9,380 nucleotides of DNA, from the NCBI GenBank assembly GCA_945869935.1, contig CAMBSA010000039.1, forward strand, positions 1 to 9,380, in the 5' to 3' direction. Below, piece by piece: positions 1 to 5,900 of this stretch. A program made the translations under genes and the position numbers. The first letter of the stretch is position 1; each line of letters starts with the position of its first letter. The notes under the pieces were generated by a model, which saw only the letters and a program-made list of their open reading frames with translations, was not told the origin of the DNA and did not search any database. Origin of the DNA: Bordetella parapertussis (GTDB lineage: Bacteria > Pseudomonadota > Gammaproteobacteria > Burkholderiales > SG8-39).

Positions 1-129
1 TGCGCTCGCGGGGTATCTGGATTGCTTCGCTGCGCTCGCGGGGTATCTGGATTGCTTCGCTGCGCTCGCGGGGTATCTGGATTGCTTCGCTGCGCTCGCG
101 GGGTATCTGGATTGCTTCGCTGCGCTCGC
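1..129. repeat. Tandem array of a 30-bp unit, at least 4.3 copies
   Basis: Four identical contiguous 30-bp units occupy 1-30, 31-60, 61-90 and 91-120. The first 9 bases of a fifth follow at 121-129, after which the sequence diverges (aatgacgg). There are no spacers. The array is cut by the window edge, so the true copy number is unknown. Each unit contains GCGGGGTATC followed by GGATTGCTTCGCTGCGCTCG. Read on the minus strand, the last copy plus its flank gives CATTGCGAGCGCAGCGAAGC, which resembles dispersed REP-like repeats I know from many proteobacterial genomes. Because 30 is a multiple of 3, reading frames stay open through the array and make artificial decapeptide-repeat ORFs. It lies just beyond the 3' end of the minus-strand cluster. 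Confidence 0.95.
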
Positions 130-159
130 AATGACGGTGTTCAAGCCTCACGAAAACGC

Positions 160-642
160 TCAGGCCCGCGGCGGATTGTCCCTGCGATAGATCTCAAGCA
201 ATTCGCGGAAGAAATCCGGGATCGGCACCGAGCGGCGCTCCTTGTCGCCCGGCAGGATGATCGGCGTCACCTTCGAGCGGAACACGTTCTCGCCTTCGAG
301 CGACCAGCCTTCGAGCGCCATGTCGTAGGTGCGGGTGCGAAGCTCGAGGATGTGCACCCGTATGTCGACCTGGTCGTCCGGGTACAGACCGCGGTTGAAC
401 TCGAAGGACATTGCCTTGATCGGCGTGTCGAAGCCGTGCTCCACCCGCTTGAGATAGGGTGGGCCGCCGAGCAGCCATGCGTTGAACGCCTCGACGCCCT
501 CGAGGACGTAGTCCACGAATCGCGGCGTGTAGACCACGCCCGCCGCGTCGGTGTCGCCCCACTTCACCCGTCGTCGCACTGTGAAGGGACGTTCCGAGAC
601 CACCGTGTCGGTGAGGTAGTGGAAGGGTTTCGATTCGCTCAA
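160..642 (-). CDS. Acyl-CoA thioesterase, 4-hydroxybenzoyl-CoA thioesterase-like hotdog fold
   Basis: This 160-residue protein is probably a cytoplasmic thioesterase that hydrolyses an aromatic acyl-CoA to the free acid and CoA. The hallmark is WGDTDAAGVVY at residues 28-38, matching the GDCDPAGIV motif of the Pseudomonas 4-hydroxybenzoyl-CoA thioesterase; Asp32 aligns with its catalytic Asp17. The later FDTPIKAMSFEF (71-82) and the C-terminal IPDFFRELLEIY (141-152) also follow that family, whose members are about 140 residues. No ATG lies near the expected N-terminus. The chosen start is TTG at 642-640, which overlaps the TGA of the upstream monooxygenase (TTGA), suggesting translational coupling. 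A GTG at codon 14 is an alternative, and neither has a clear Shine-Dalgarno. It is the last gene of the minus-strand cluster, consistent with releasing the product of the CoA-dependent hydroxylation. The exact substrate is unknown; the family call is firm and the start is less sure. Confidence 0.87.
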   Translation of the reverse strand: MSESKPFHYLTDTVVSERPFTVRRRVKWGDTDAAGVVYTPRFVDYVLEGVEAFNAWLLGGPPYLKRVEHGFDTPIKAMSFEFNRGLYPDDQVDIRVHILELRTRTYDMALEGWSLEGENVFRSKVTPIILPGDKERRSVPIPDFFRELLEIYRRDNPPRA

Positions 643-1772
643 GACGCACCCGCGCGGGCCGCCGCATGGCGCCGCATGAAATCCGGCGATTCGCGCGCGA
701 GACGCTCGCCTGTCATGACGCCGGTGCGAAGCATGTAGTCGTGCACGAAGTCGTAGGGCGCGAGTTTCATCTTCTGCGCCATCGCCTCGTACCAGGCGAT
801 GCTCTTCTCGGCCGCGGTGTTCAGCCGGTCGCGCACCGGCTTGCGCTCGCGCTCGTAGCGATCGAACACCGCAGTGATGTCGCTCTCGGCGGAAAACGCA
901 CGCCACAGTGCGATCGAATCCTCCATCGCGAGCCTTGTACCCGACCCGATCGAGGGATGCGCGGTGCGCAACGCATCGCCGATCAGCACGATGCTGCCAT
1001 GGTGCCAGCGCTCGTTCTTGACCAGGCGCCAGCGCTTCCATGCGGATTTGTTGCTGATCAGCGGCCGGCCGCCTAGCGTATCGGCGAAGATCGCCTCGGT
1101 ATGGCGGCGGCGCGCCTCCTCGTCCATCGCCTCCATGCCGCTCGCCTCCCAGGTCTGTGCATCCGTTTCCGCGACGAAGGTGCTCATCGATGGGGTGTAG
1201 CGATAATGATGCGCGCAGTACACGCCGTGCGCGGTGGACTTGAACGTGAGCGTGTGTGCGTCGTAGGGCTTTTCCACGCCGTACCAGGCGAAATGATTCA
1301 GCAGGTCGGTCGCAACCGTTCCGAACGCATCGGCATGGCGATCGCGGATCATCGAGCTCGCGCCGTCGGCCGCCACCACCACATCGTTCGCGGCGAGTTC
1401 CGCATCGTCCTGCACCCGCCGGTCGAATTCGAGTTCAACGCCCGCCTCGAGGCACAGGGCCTGGAATTCCTGCAGCAGCGCGAGCCGGCGTATCCCCGAA
1501 AATGTGCTGCCGTCGATCACCACCCGCTCACCCCGGTGCTCGATATGCTGCACGCTCCAGATCTGCATGCTCGCGGTGAGCCGCTCGATCGCGGCGGGGT
1601 CGCCCTCGGCGATGAAACCCAGCGCCCTGCCCGACAGCACGACGCCGAACCCGAAGGTCGCGTCCTTCGGGTTCTGCTCGATGACGCGCACCGTGTACGA
1701 CGGCCAGGTGCGCTTCATCAGGTAGGCGAAATACAGGCCGGCGGGACCGGCCCCGAGTACCGCAATTTTCAT
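639..1772 (-). CDS. FAD-dependent aromatic (acyl-CoA) monooxygenase, salicylyl-CoA 5-hydroxylase-like
   Basis: This 377-residue flavoprotein hydroxylase of the PHBH-type class A family would use NAD(P)H and O2 to hydroxylate an aromatic ring. Visible motifs are the N-terminal dinucleotide fold GAGPAG (residues 7-12), the DG motif VVAADGASSMIR (132-143), and the GD motif IGDALRTAHPSIGSG (264-278) that closes the FAD site. The protein resembles salicylyl-CoA 5-hydroxylase and the monooxygenase half of 2-aminobenzoyl-CoA monooxygenase/reductase, but it lacks the C-terminal Old Yellow Enzyme-like domain of the latter. The start is ATG at 1772-1770, preceded by AAAGG about 7 nt upstream; an upstream-extended frame would add 34 residues before the beta strand that normally opens the family. 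It sits 61 bp after the ligase stop and overlaps the thioesterase start. The neighbouring CoA ligase and thioesterase support a CoA-thioester substrate, but acting on a free acid cannot be excluded. Confidence 0.88.
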   Translation of the reverse strand: MKIAVLGAGPAGLYFAYLMKRTWPSYTVRVIEQNPKDATFGFGVVLSGRALGFIAEGDPAAIERLTASMQIWSVQHIEHRGERVVIDGSTFSGIRRLALLQEFQALCLEAGVELEFDRRVQDDAELAANDVVVAADGASSMIRDRHADAFGTVATDLLNHFAWYGVEKPYDAHTLTFKSTAHGVYCAHHYRYTPSMSTFVAETDAQTWEASGMEAMDEEARRRHTEAIFADTLGGRPLISNKSAWKRWRLVKNERWHHGSIVLIGDALRTAHPSIGSGTRLAMEDSIALWRAFSAESDITAVFDRYERERKPVRDRLNTAAEKSIAWYEAMAQKMKLAPYDFVHDYMLRTGVMTGERLARESPDFMRRHAAARAGAS

Positions 1773-1833
1773 CGCAAGCCTTTGTTCATGAAGTAACAGC
1801 GCCGGTGATCCATGGAGTATTCCCGATCCGGCT

Positions 1834-3507
1834 CTATGCAGGCTTCCCGCGTTCTTCCTCGAGCTTGTGCGCAATGCTCTTGCGCAGCTCCAGCTTGTCC
1901 AGCTTGCCGACGCGCGTCACCGGAAACGCGGTCATCGGCTCGACCCGCTCGGGCAGCTTGAATTTGGCCAGGCCCTGCGCGATCAGGAAATCGCCGAGCG
2001 TTTTCAGCTCGGGCACCGCGGCCCCCGGTCTCGCGATCACATAGGCACAGGCACGCTCGAGGTACACCGGATCGGGCATCGGCACGATCGCCACATCCGA
2101 CACGTCCGGATGCAGGCGGATCAGGTTTTCCACCTCGAAGGTGCCGTACTTCTCGCCGCCCCGATTGATGTTGTCCTTGGTGCGGCCTTCGAACGAATAG
2201 CAGCGCACGCCCTCGATGGTGTGGGCGATCGCGAGATCGCCGGTATGCACGAAGCCCTCGGTCGACACCGTCTCGCGCGTGAGATCGGGCGCGTTGTAAT
2301 AGCCGCGCAGGCTGGACGGCCCGCGAAAGGTGAGTTCGCCGAGTTCACCGTCGCGCACCGGCGTATCGGTGCCCGGCTCGACGATGCGTATCTCGTCGTC
2401 GGGACAACCGCTGAAACCGTGGGTGTTGTGGCGAACCGCCGCGGGCGAATCGGGCGAACCGGTCATCAGCAGCCCCTCGGTGATGCCATACAGATTCGAC
2501 ATCTTCACCCCGAGATGCGCCTCGATCGCCCTGGAATTGCCCATGGAGATGAAATAGCGCAGCGAACTCAGGTCGTGCCTGCGGATGTCCTTGTAGGCGA
2601 GCATCTGCGGCGCTATCGGACCGATCGAGAAGGATTCGGTGACGCGGCGGCGTGCCATCAGCTCGAGCATCAGCGGGATATCCACGCGGGACATCAGCAC
2701 CATCGTCCGGCCCCACAGCAGCGTCGGCATGTAGGCCCAGATCTGGCCCGCGTTATGGATGATCGGCAGCGACCACAGCCCGATCGAATGCTCGTCGACC
2801 CTGAGAATCTTCGACCAGGCCGCGGAGTGGCCAAGGTACTCGGCGTGAAAGCGCGGGATGATCTTGGGCACACCGGTCGAGCCGCCCGAGAGCTGGAAGA
2901 TGAAACAGTCCTCGGTGCCGATCTCCACCTCGGCCAGCCGCTTGCGGGCGGCCTCAAGCGGCACGGACTCGATCAGCGACTCCATCTGCACGTAGGCGCC
3001 CGGGCCTTTAGCCCGCGCAACGACGAGGTGCTTCAAGCCGGGGTGCTTCGCCTGCATTGACCGGGCAAACCCGACAAGGTCAAACGCACTGAAATCCGCC
3101 TGCACGAAGTACCCGACAGCCCCCGACAGGTCGGTGAGTTGCCCGATTTCGATCTCCCGGTACTGCGCGACGGTGGCTACCGGCAGGATGCCGGCCTTGA
3201 AACAGGCGGTGAGCGCCACCACGGTCTCGAGAACGGTCCCCATCTGGAATATCGCCCTGTCGCCCGGCGTGAAGCCGAGGTCGAGCAATGCCGCACCAAG
3301 CCGCTCGGACTGCTCGTCGAGCTGCCGAAACGTGATTTCGCGGCCCTCCTCGGAGCAGAATGCGATCCGGTCGGGAACGCGCGCGGCGGTGCGCCGCAGC
3401 GCATCGCCGATGGTGATGTCGATCCAGGCTCCGGACGCGAAATAACGCGCCGCCTCCCGGGGCTCGCGGTAAGCCACGCCCTCGAGGTGTTTCTTGATGC
3501 CTGCCAT
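1834..3507 (-). CDS. AMP-forming aryl acid ligase (EntE / salicylate-AMP/CoA ligase-like)
   Basis: This 557-residue member of the ANL adenylating superfamily activates a carboxylic acid with ATP to an acyl-adenylate, then probably transfers it to CoA. Core motifs are all present: phosphate loop LSGGSTGVPK (206-215), YGITEG (340-345), HTGD (421-424), GRTKDNINRGGEKYG (441-455), and the C-terminal VTRVGKLDK (530-538) with the likely adenylation lysine Lys535. Motif wording (FQLSGGSTGVPKIIPR; INRGGEK; FKLPERVE) follows the 2,3-dihydroxybenzoate/salicylate ligases (EntE, DhbE, SdgA type) rather than long-chain acyl or benzoate ligases, so an ortho-hydroxylated benzoate is the best guess. The start is ATG at 3507-3505, immediately after a strong AAAGGAGG; an in-frame TTG at 3528 would place that site inside the gene and is rejected. 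No siderophore genes are nearby; the downstream hydroxylase and thioesterase point to catabolism. It is the first gene of the minus-strand cluster. Confidence 0.9.
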   Translation of the reverse strand: MAGIKKHLEGVAYREPREAARYFASGAWIDITIGDALRRTAARVPDRIAFCSEEGREITFRQLDEQSERLGAALLDLGFTPGDRAIFQMGTVLETVVALTACFKAGILPVATVAQYREIEIGQLTDLSGAVGYFVQADFSAFDLVGFARSMQAKHPGLKHLVVARAKGPGAYVQMESLIESVPLEAARKRLAEVEIGTEDCFIFQLSGGSTGVPKIIPRFHAEYLGHSAAWSKILRVDEHSIGLWSLPIIHNAGQIWAYMPTLLWGRTMVLMSRVDIPLMLELMARRRVTESFSIGPIAPQMLAYKDIRRHDLSSLRYFISMGNSRAIEAHLGVKMSNLYGITEGLLMTGSPDSPAAVRHNTHGFSGCPDDEIRIVEPGTDTPVRDGELGELTFRGPSSLRGYYNAPDLTRETVSTEGFVHTGDLAIAHTIEGVRCYSFEGRTKDNINRGGEKYGTFEVENLIRLHPDVSDVAIVPMPDPVYLERACAYVIARPGAAVPELKTLGDFLIAQGLAKFKLPERVEPMTAFPVTRVGKLDKLELRKSIAHKLEEERGKPA

Positions 3508-3511
3508 CCCC

Positions 3512-3519
3512 CCTCCTTT
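3512..3519 (-). promoter_or_regulatory. Strong Shine-Dalgarno deciding the ligase start
   Basis: On the minus strand AAAGGAGG lies just upstream of ATG 3507-3505, separated by a short run of four G. It fixes the ligase start at this ATG rather than the TTG 21 nt upstream. Confidence 0.8.
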
Positions 3520-3526
3520 TTTCGCC

Positions 3527-3554
3527 AACCGGATTCGTTTCCGGTTTTTCGGAA
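3527..3554. repeat. Overlapping short inverted repeats in the ligase leader
   Basis: AACCGGA (3527-3533) is mirrored by TCCGGTT (3540-3546) across a 6-bp spacer. The overlapping TTCCG (3539-3543) is mirrored by CGGAA (3550-3554). The two pairings share bases, so only one can form at a time in RNA. Just beyond lies a further weak palindrome, TTTTC (3573-3577) with GAAAA (3582-3586). They sit 20-80 bp upstream of the ligase start codon and could be operator half-sites or leader hairpins. No specific regulator family is recognised. Confidence 0.4.
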
Positions 3555-3907
3555 CATATGAAGCATAGGTGTTTTTCCGCCGAAAACGAAAACCTTACAA
3601 CCGTGCCAACTTGACGACTCTGGAGGGCGATAGGCTTCAACATTTTGCACTGACAGGCCCGTGTTGCCATACCTGCGTGGCCGGACCCTGCGCCGAATGC
3701 AAGACAACGGCGCAGGCACCCCGAAAACGCACCGCGGAAATGCGCGCCTGCCGTACACGCTGATTTCCCTCGTATCTTCGCTTGCCGCAGGTGCCGTGTT
3801 CCATGCACAATTGCGGGCGCTCGCTGCTGACCAGGCAATGAGCGTGACGCCCCCCGACCGGGTGAGCGTCCAAATGCATCTGCCACCGACCTCCCGATTC
3901 AAATTCC

Positions 3908-4828
3908 ATGTCCGGCATCCTCATATTCGAACAGTCGCTGAACGGCCTGCAATTCGGCCTGATGCTGTTCCTGCTCGCCGCGGGACTGACTCTGGTGTTC
4001 GGCATCATGGACATGATCAATCTTGCCCACGGGTCGCTCTACATGGTGGGCGCCTACCTGATGGCGAGCATCGTGCAGGCCACCGGGTCGTTCTTTCTCT
4101 CGATTCCGCTTGCGATCCTCGCCACCGCCGCGGTCGGCGCGTTGCTGGAGGTCAGCATCCTGCGGCGCCTGTACGCGCGCGACCACATGTCGCAGGTGCT
4201 TGCCACCTTTGCGCTGCTGCTGATCGCCAATGAACTCGTGCGCATTATCTGGGGCAGCCAGCCGATCATGCTCAACACCCCGCCCTCGCTCTCCGGCCCG
4301 GTCGAACTCTTCACCGGCATGACCTACCCCGCCTACCGCCTGCTGGTGATCGGCATGGGCCTGATGGTCGCGCTGGTGCTCTACCTGCTCGTCACCCGCA
4401 CCCGCGCCGGCATGCTGGTGCGCGCCGGTGCCTCCAACCGCGAGATGGCCACCGCGATGGGCGTGGACATCAAGAGGCTATTCACCATCGTCTTCGCCTT
4501 CGGCGCCGGACTGTGCGCAGTCGCAGGCGCGATGCTCGGGCCGCTGCTCGCGGTGCAGGTGGGCATGGGCGAGAACATCCTGATCCTCGCCTTCGTGGTG
4601 ATCGTGATCGGCGGCATCGGCTCGATCCGCGGTGCGCTCGTGGGATCCATGCTGGTGGGCGTCACCGACACCATCGGACGCGCCTTCCTGCCGCACCTGT
4701 TCCGCGAATTCCTGCCGCCGTCCTACGCCTCGGGCCTCGGGCCGGCGGTGGCCTCCATTCTGATCTACGTGCTCATGGCGGCGGTGCTGTTCTGGAAACC
4801 CCAGGGCCTGTTTCCGGCGCGGGGCTGA
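3908..4828 (+). CDS. livH: ABC transporter permease, LivH family
   Basis: This 306-residue inner-membrane permease is one of two that form the channel of a branched-chain amino acid-type (HAAT family) importer. The N-terminal block GLTLVFGIMDMINLAHGSLY (26-45) is the classic LivH signature. Several strongly hydrophobic helices follow, then the cytoplasmic ATPase-coupling loop around GASNREMATAMGVDIKRLF (174-192) and the conserved VIGGIGSIRGALVGS (233-247). It ends with WKPQGLF (296-302), as the family usually does. The start ATG is placed by this conserved N-terminus; no good Shine-Dalgarno precedes it, so initiation may be weak. livM follows after a 4-bp gap, so the two are clearly in one operon. 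The substrate class is uncertain: HAAT systems import branched-chain amino acids, amides, urea and also aromatic acids. The divergent aromatic cluster makes an aromatic acid plausible. Confidence 0.92.
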   Translation: MSGILIFEQSLNGLQFGLMLFLLAAGLTLVFGIMDMINLAHGSLYMVGAYLMASIVQATGSFFLSIPLAILATAAVGALLEVSILRRLYARDHMSQVLATFALLLIANELVRIIWGSQPIMLNTPPSLSGPVELFTGMTYPAYRLLVIGMGLMVALVLYLLVTRTRAGMLVRAGASNREMATAMGVDIKRLFTIVFAFGAGLCAVAGAMLGPLLAVQVGMGENILILAFVVIVIGGIGSIRGALVGSMLVGVTDTIGRAFLPHLFREFLPPSYASGLGPAVASILIYVLMAAVLFWKPQGLFPARG

Positions 4829-4832
4829 ACGC

Positions 4833-5777
4833 ATGAACCGCCAACCCATCATCGTCGTCATCGGTGTCCTGCTGCTTGCCGCTTTTCCCATGGTGATGCA
4901 GGCACTCGACCAGACCTTCTACATCTCGTTTGCCTGCCGGATCATGATCTACGCGATCGCGGCCTCGAGCCTGAACCTTATCCTCGGCAACGGCGGCATG
5001 GTCAGTTTCGGCCATGCGGCCTTCCTCGGTGCCGGCGCCTACACCGTGGCCATCATGGCGGTCGAAGGCATGAACAACGCATGGATCAGCTGGCCGGTGT
5101 CGATCGTGGTGTCGGCGCTGTTCGCGCTTGCGATCGGCGCGATCTCGCTTCGCACCCGCGGGGTGTACTTCATCATGATCACCCTCGCCTTCGCGCAAAT
5201 GATGTACTACATATTCGTGTCGCTGAAGGCCTACGGCGGTGACGACGGACTGAACATGCCGGGACGCTCGGACGTCGGCTTTGGCCTGAACCTCAAGGAC
5301 GACATCACCTGGTATTACGTCTGCCTCGTGGTGATGGTGGCGATCCTCTACGTTCTCTACCGTCTCGTGCATTCGCGCTTCGGCCGCGTGATCGAAGCCA
5401 CGCGCGAGAACGAGACGCGCATGGAAGCCATCGGATTCGCGACCTACAAGTACAAACTCATCTGCTTCGTGATCGCCGGCGCGATCGCCGGTCTCTCGGG
5501 CGCGATGCTCGCCAACCAGAACTCCTTCGTAAGCCCGAACCTGATGTTCTGGGTGCAGTCGGGCAACCTGATGATCATGGTGATCCTCGGCGGCGTGGGC
5601 TACCACTACGGCGGGCTGATCGGCGCGGTCATCATCCTGGTGCTCGAGGAAGTGATCTCCGCCTACACCATCTTCTGGCAGCTCTGGGTAGGACTGATCC
5701 TGTTGGCGATCGTTCTCTTCGCGCCGCAGGGCATCGCCGGCCTGTTCGATCGCCGTCCCAAGGTCAAGGGGCATTGA
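4833..5777 (+). CDS. livM: ABC transporter permease, LivM family
   Basis: This 314-residue second permease would pair with LivH. After an N-terminal hydrophobic helix (5-23), the signature LNLILGNGGMVSFGHAAFLG (47-66) identifies LivM. The coupling-loop region SRFGRVIEATRENETRMEAI (181-200) and GFATYKYKL (201-209) is followed by VIAGAIAGLSGAM (213-225) and ILGGVGYHYGGLIGA (251-265). The C-terminus FAPQGIAGLFDRR (296-308) is typical, and the length is normal for HAAT LivM proteins that lack the N-terminal extension of E. coli LivM. ATG 4833 lies 4 bp after the livH stop. The TGA (5775-5777) is followed one base later by the first, decoy copy of the livG start (ATG 5779), the expected spacing of an undisturbed livM-livG junction. 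Confidence 0.93.
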   Translation: MNRQPIIVVIGVLLLAAFPMVMQALDQTFYISFACRIMIYAIAASSLNLILGNGGMVSFGHAAFLGAGAYTVAIMAVEGMNNAWISWPVSIVVSALFALAIGAISLRTRGVYFIMITLAFAQMMYYIFVSLKAYGGDDGLNMPGRSDVGFGLNLKDDITWYYVCLVVMVAILYVLYRLVHSRFGRVIEATRENETRMEAIGFATYKYKLICFVIAGAIAGLSGAMLANQNSFVSPNLMFWVQSGNLMIMVILGGVGYHYGGLIGAVIILVLEEVISAYTIFWQLWVGLILLAIVLFAPQGIAGLFDRRPKVKGH

Positions 5778-5778
5778 G

Positions 5779-5826
5779 ATGGCATTGATGCTCGAAGTCA
5801 CGGATGTTTCCAAGCGCTTTGGCGGC
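5779..5826 (+). repeat. Direct repeat copy 1 of the livG start
   Basis: These 48 bp match 5901-5948 at 46 positions, with the last 41 bp (5786-5826 against 5908-5948) identical. The two differences are adjacent (AT at 5784-5785, GC at 5906-5907) and both are synonymous (Ala GCA/GCG, Leu TTG/CTG). The repeat begins exactly at the start codon. Confidence 0.95.
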
Positions 5827-5900
5827 AGGGCCGCGCAGCGTCGCGCCAAGGCAACGGCGCAGCGTAGCGGCCCGGGGACGCCGCAAGCGGGGTATCAAAC
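5827..5900. repeat. 74-bp hairpin-forming REP-like insert between the two livG starts
   Basis: This insert is bounded by the two copies of the livG start. Outer arms GGGCCGC (5828-5834) and GCGGCCC (5867-5873) are perfect inverted repeats. Inside them GCGCC (5843-5847) pairs with GGCGC (5856-5860). GCGCAGCGT also occurs twice directly (5833-5841, 5857-5865). The tail CGCAAGCGGGGTATCAAAC leads into the livG start, and its GGGG lies 8 nt before ATG 5901, a possible makeshift ribosome binding site. GCGGGGTATC is shared with the tandem unit at the left edge. The composition and palindromes resemble small non-coding dispersed repeats; no transposase or known insertion sequence end is visible. Confidence 0.7.

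Larger units (their letters stand above)
3508..3907. promoter_or_regulatory. Divergent intergenic region between the ligase cluster and livH
   Basis: This 400-bp gap separates the divergently transcribed catabolic and transport clusters and must hold at least the ligase promoter and probably the livH promoter. It is less GC-biased than the flanking genes. Weak promoter-like matches can be seen: TATGCT on the minus strand (3567-3562), and TTGACG on the plus strand (3611-3616) without a convincing -10 at standard spacing. Neither is strong enough to call as a separate site. Small inverted repeats cluster at 3527-3586. I see no regulator gene; the only open frames here have poor codon bias or overlap livH out of frame. 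Confidence 0.6.

Noticed and set aside
1..129. Possible CRISPR array
   Set aside because: The 30-bp units are directly contiguous with no spacers, so this is a simple tandem repeat.
22..738. Long plus-strand open frame through the tandem repeat and thioesterase
   Set aside because: It owes its length to the frame-neutral 30-bp repeat and to antisense reading of a GC-rich gene; the minus-strand frame has clear family motifs.
1770..1790. Six-codon mini-frame (MNKGLR) ending in ATGA over the monooxygenase start
   Set aside because: It is short and has no ribosome binding site of its own; its AAAGG serves the monooxygenase. Such overlaps arise easily by chance.
3602..3608. Sigma-54 promoter for the ligase cluster (TGGCACG on the minus strand)
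   Set aside because: The -24 element is perfect, but the -12 position, ten bases after the GG, reads AG instead of the required GC within TTGC, so it is likely a chance match.
3661..4233. 190-residue plus-strand open frame overlapping the livH start
   Set aside because: It overlaps the conserved LivH N-terminus in a different frame and shows no recognisable domain.
4773..5849. 358-residue minus-strand open frame opposite livM
   Set aside because: It is a His/Asp-rich antisense shadow of a membrane protein gene, without domain signatures.
5827..5900. Insertion sequence or transposon between livM and livG
   Set aside because: At 74 bp it has no transposase or IS ends, and the flanking 48-bp duplication is too long for a usual target-site duplication; it fits a small non-coding repeat better.
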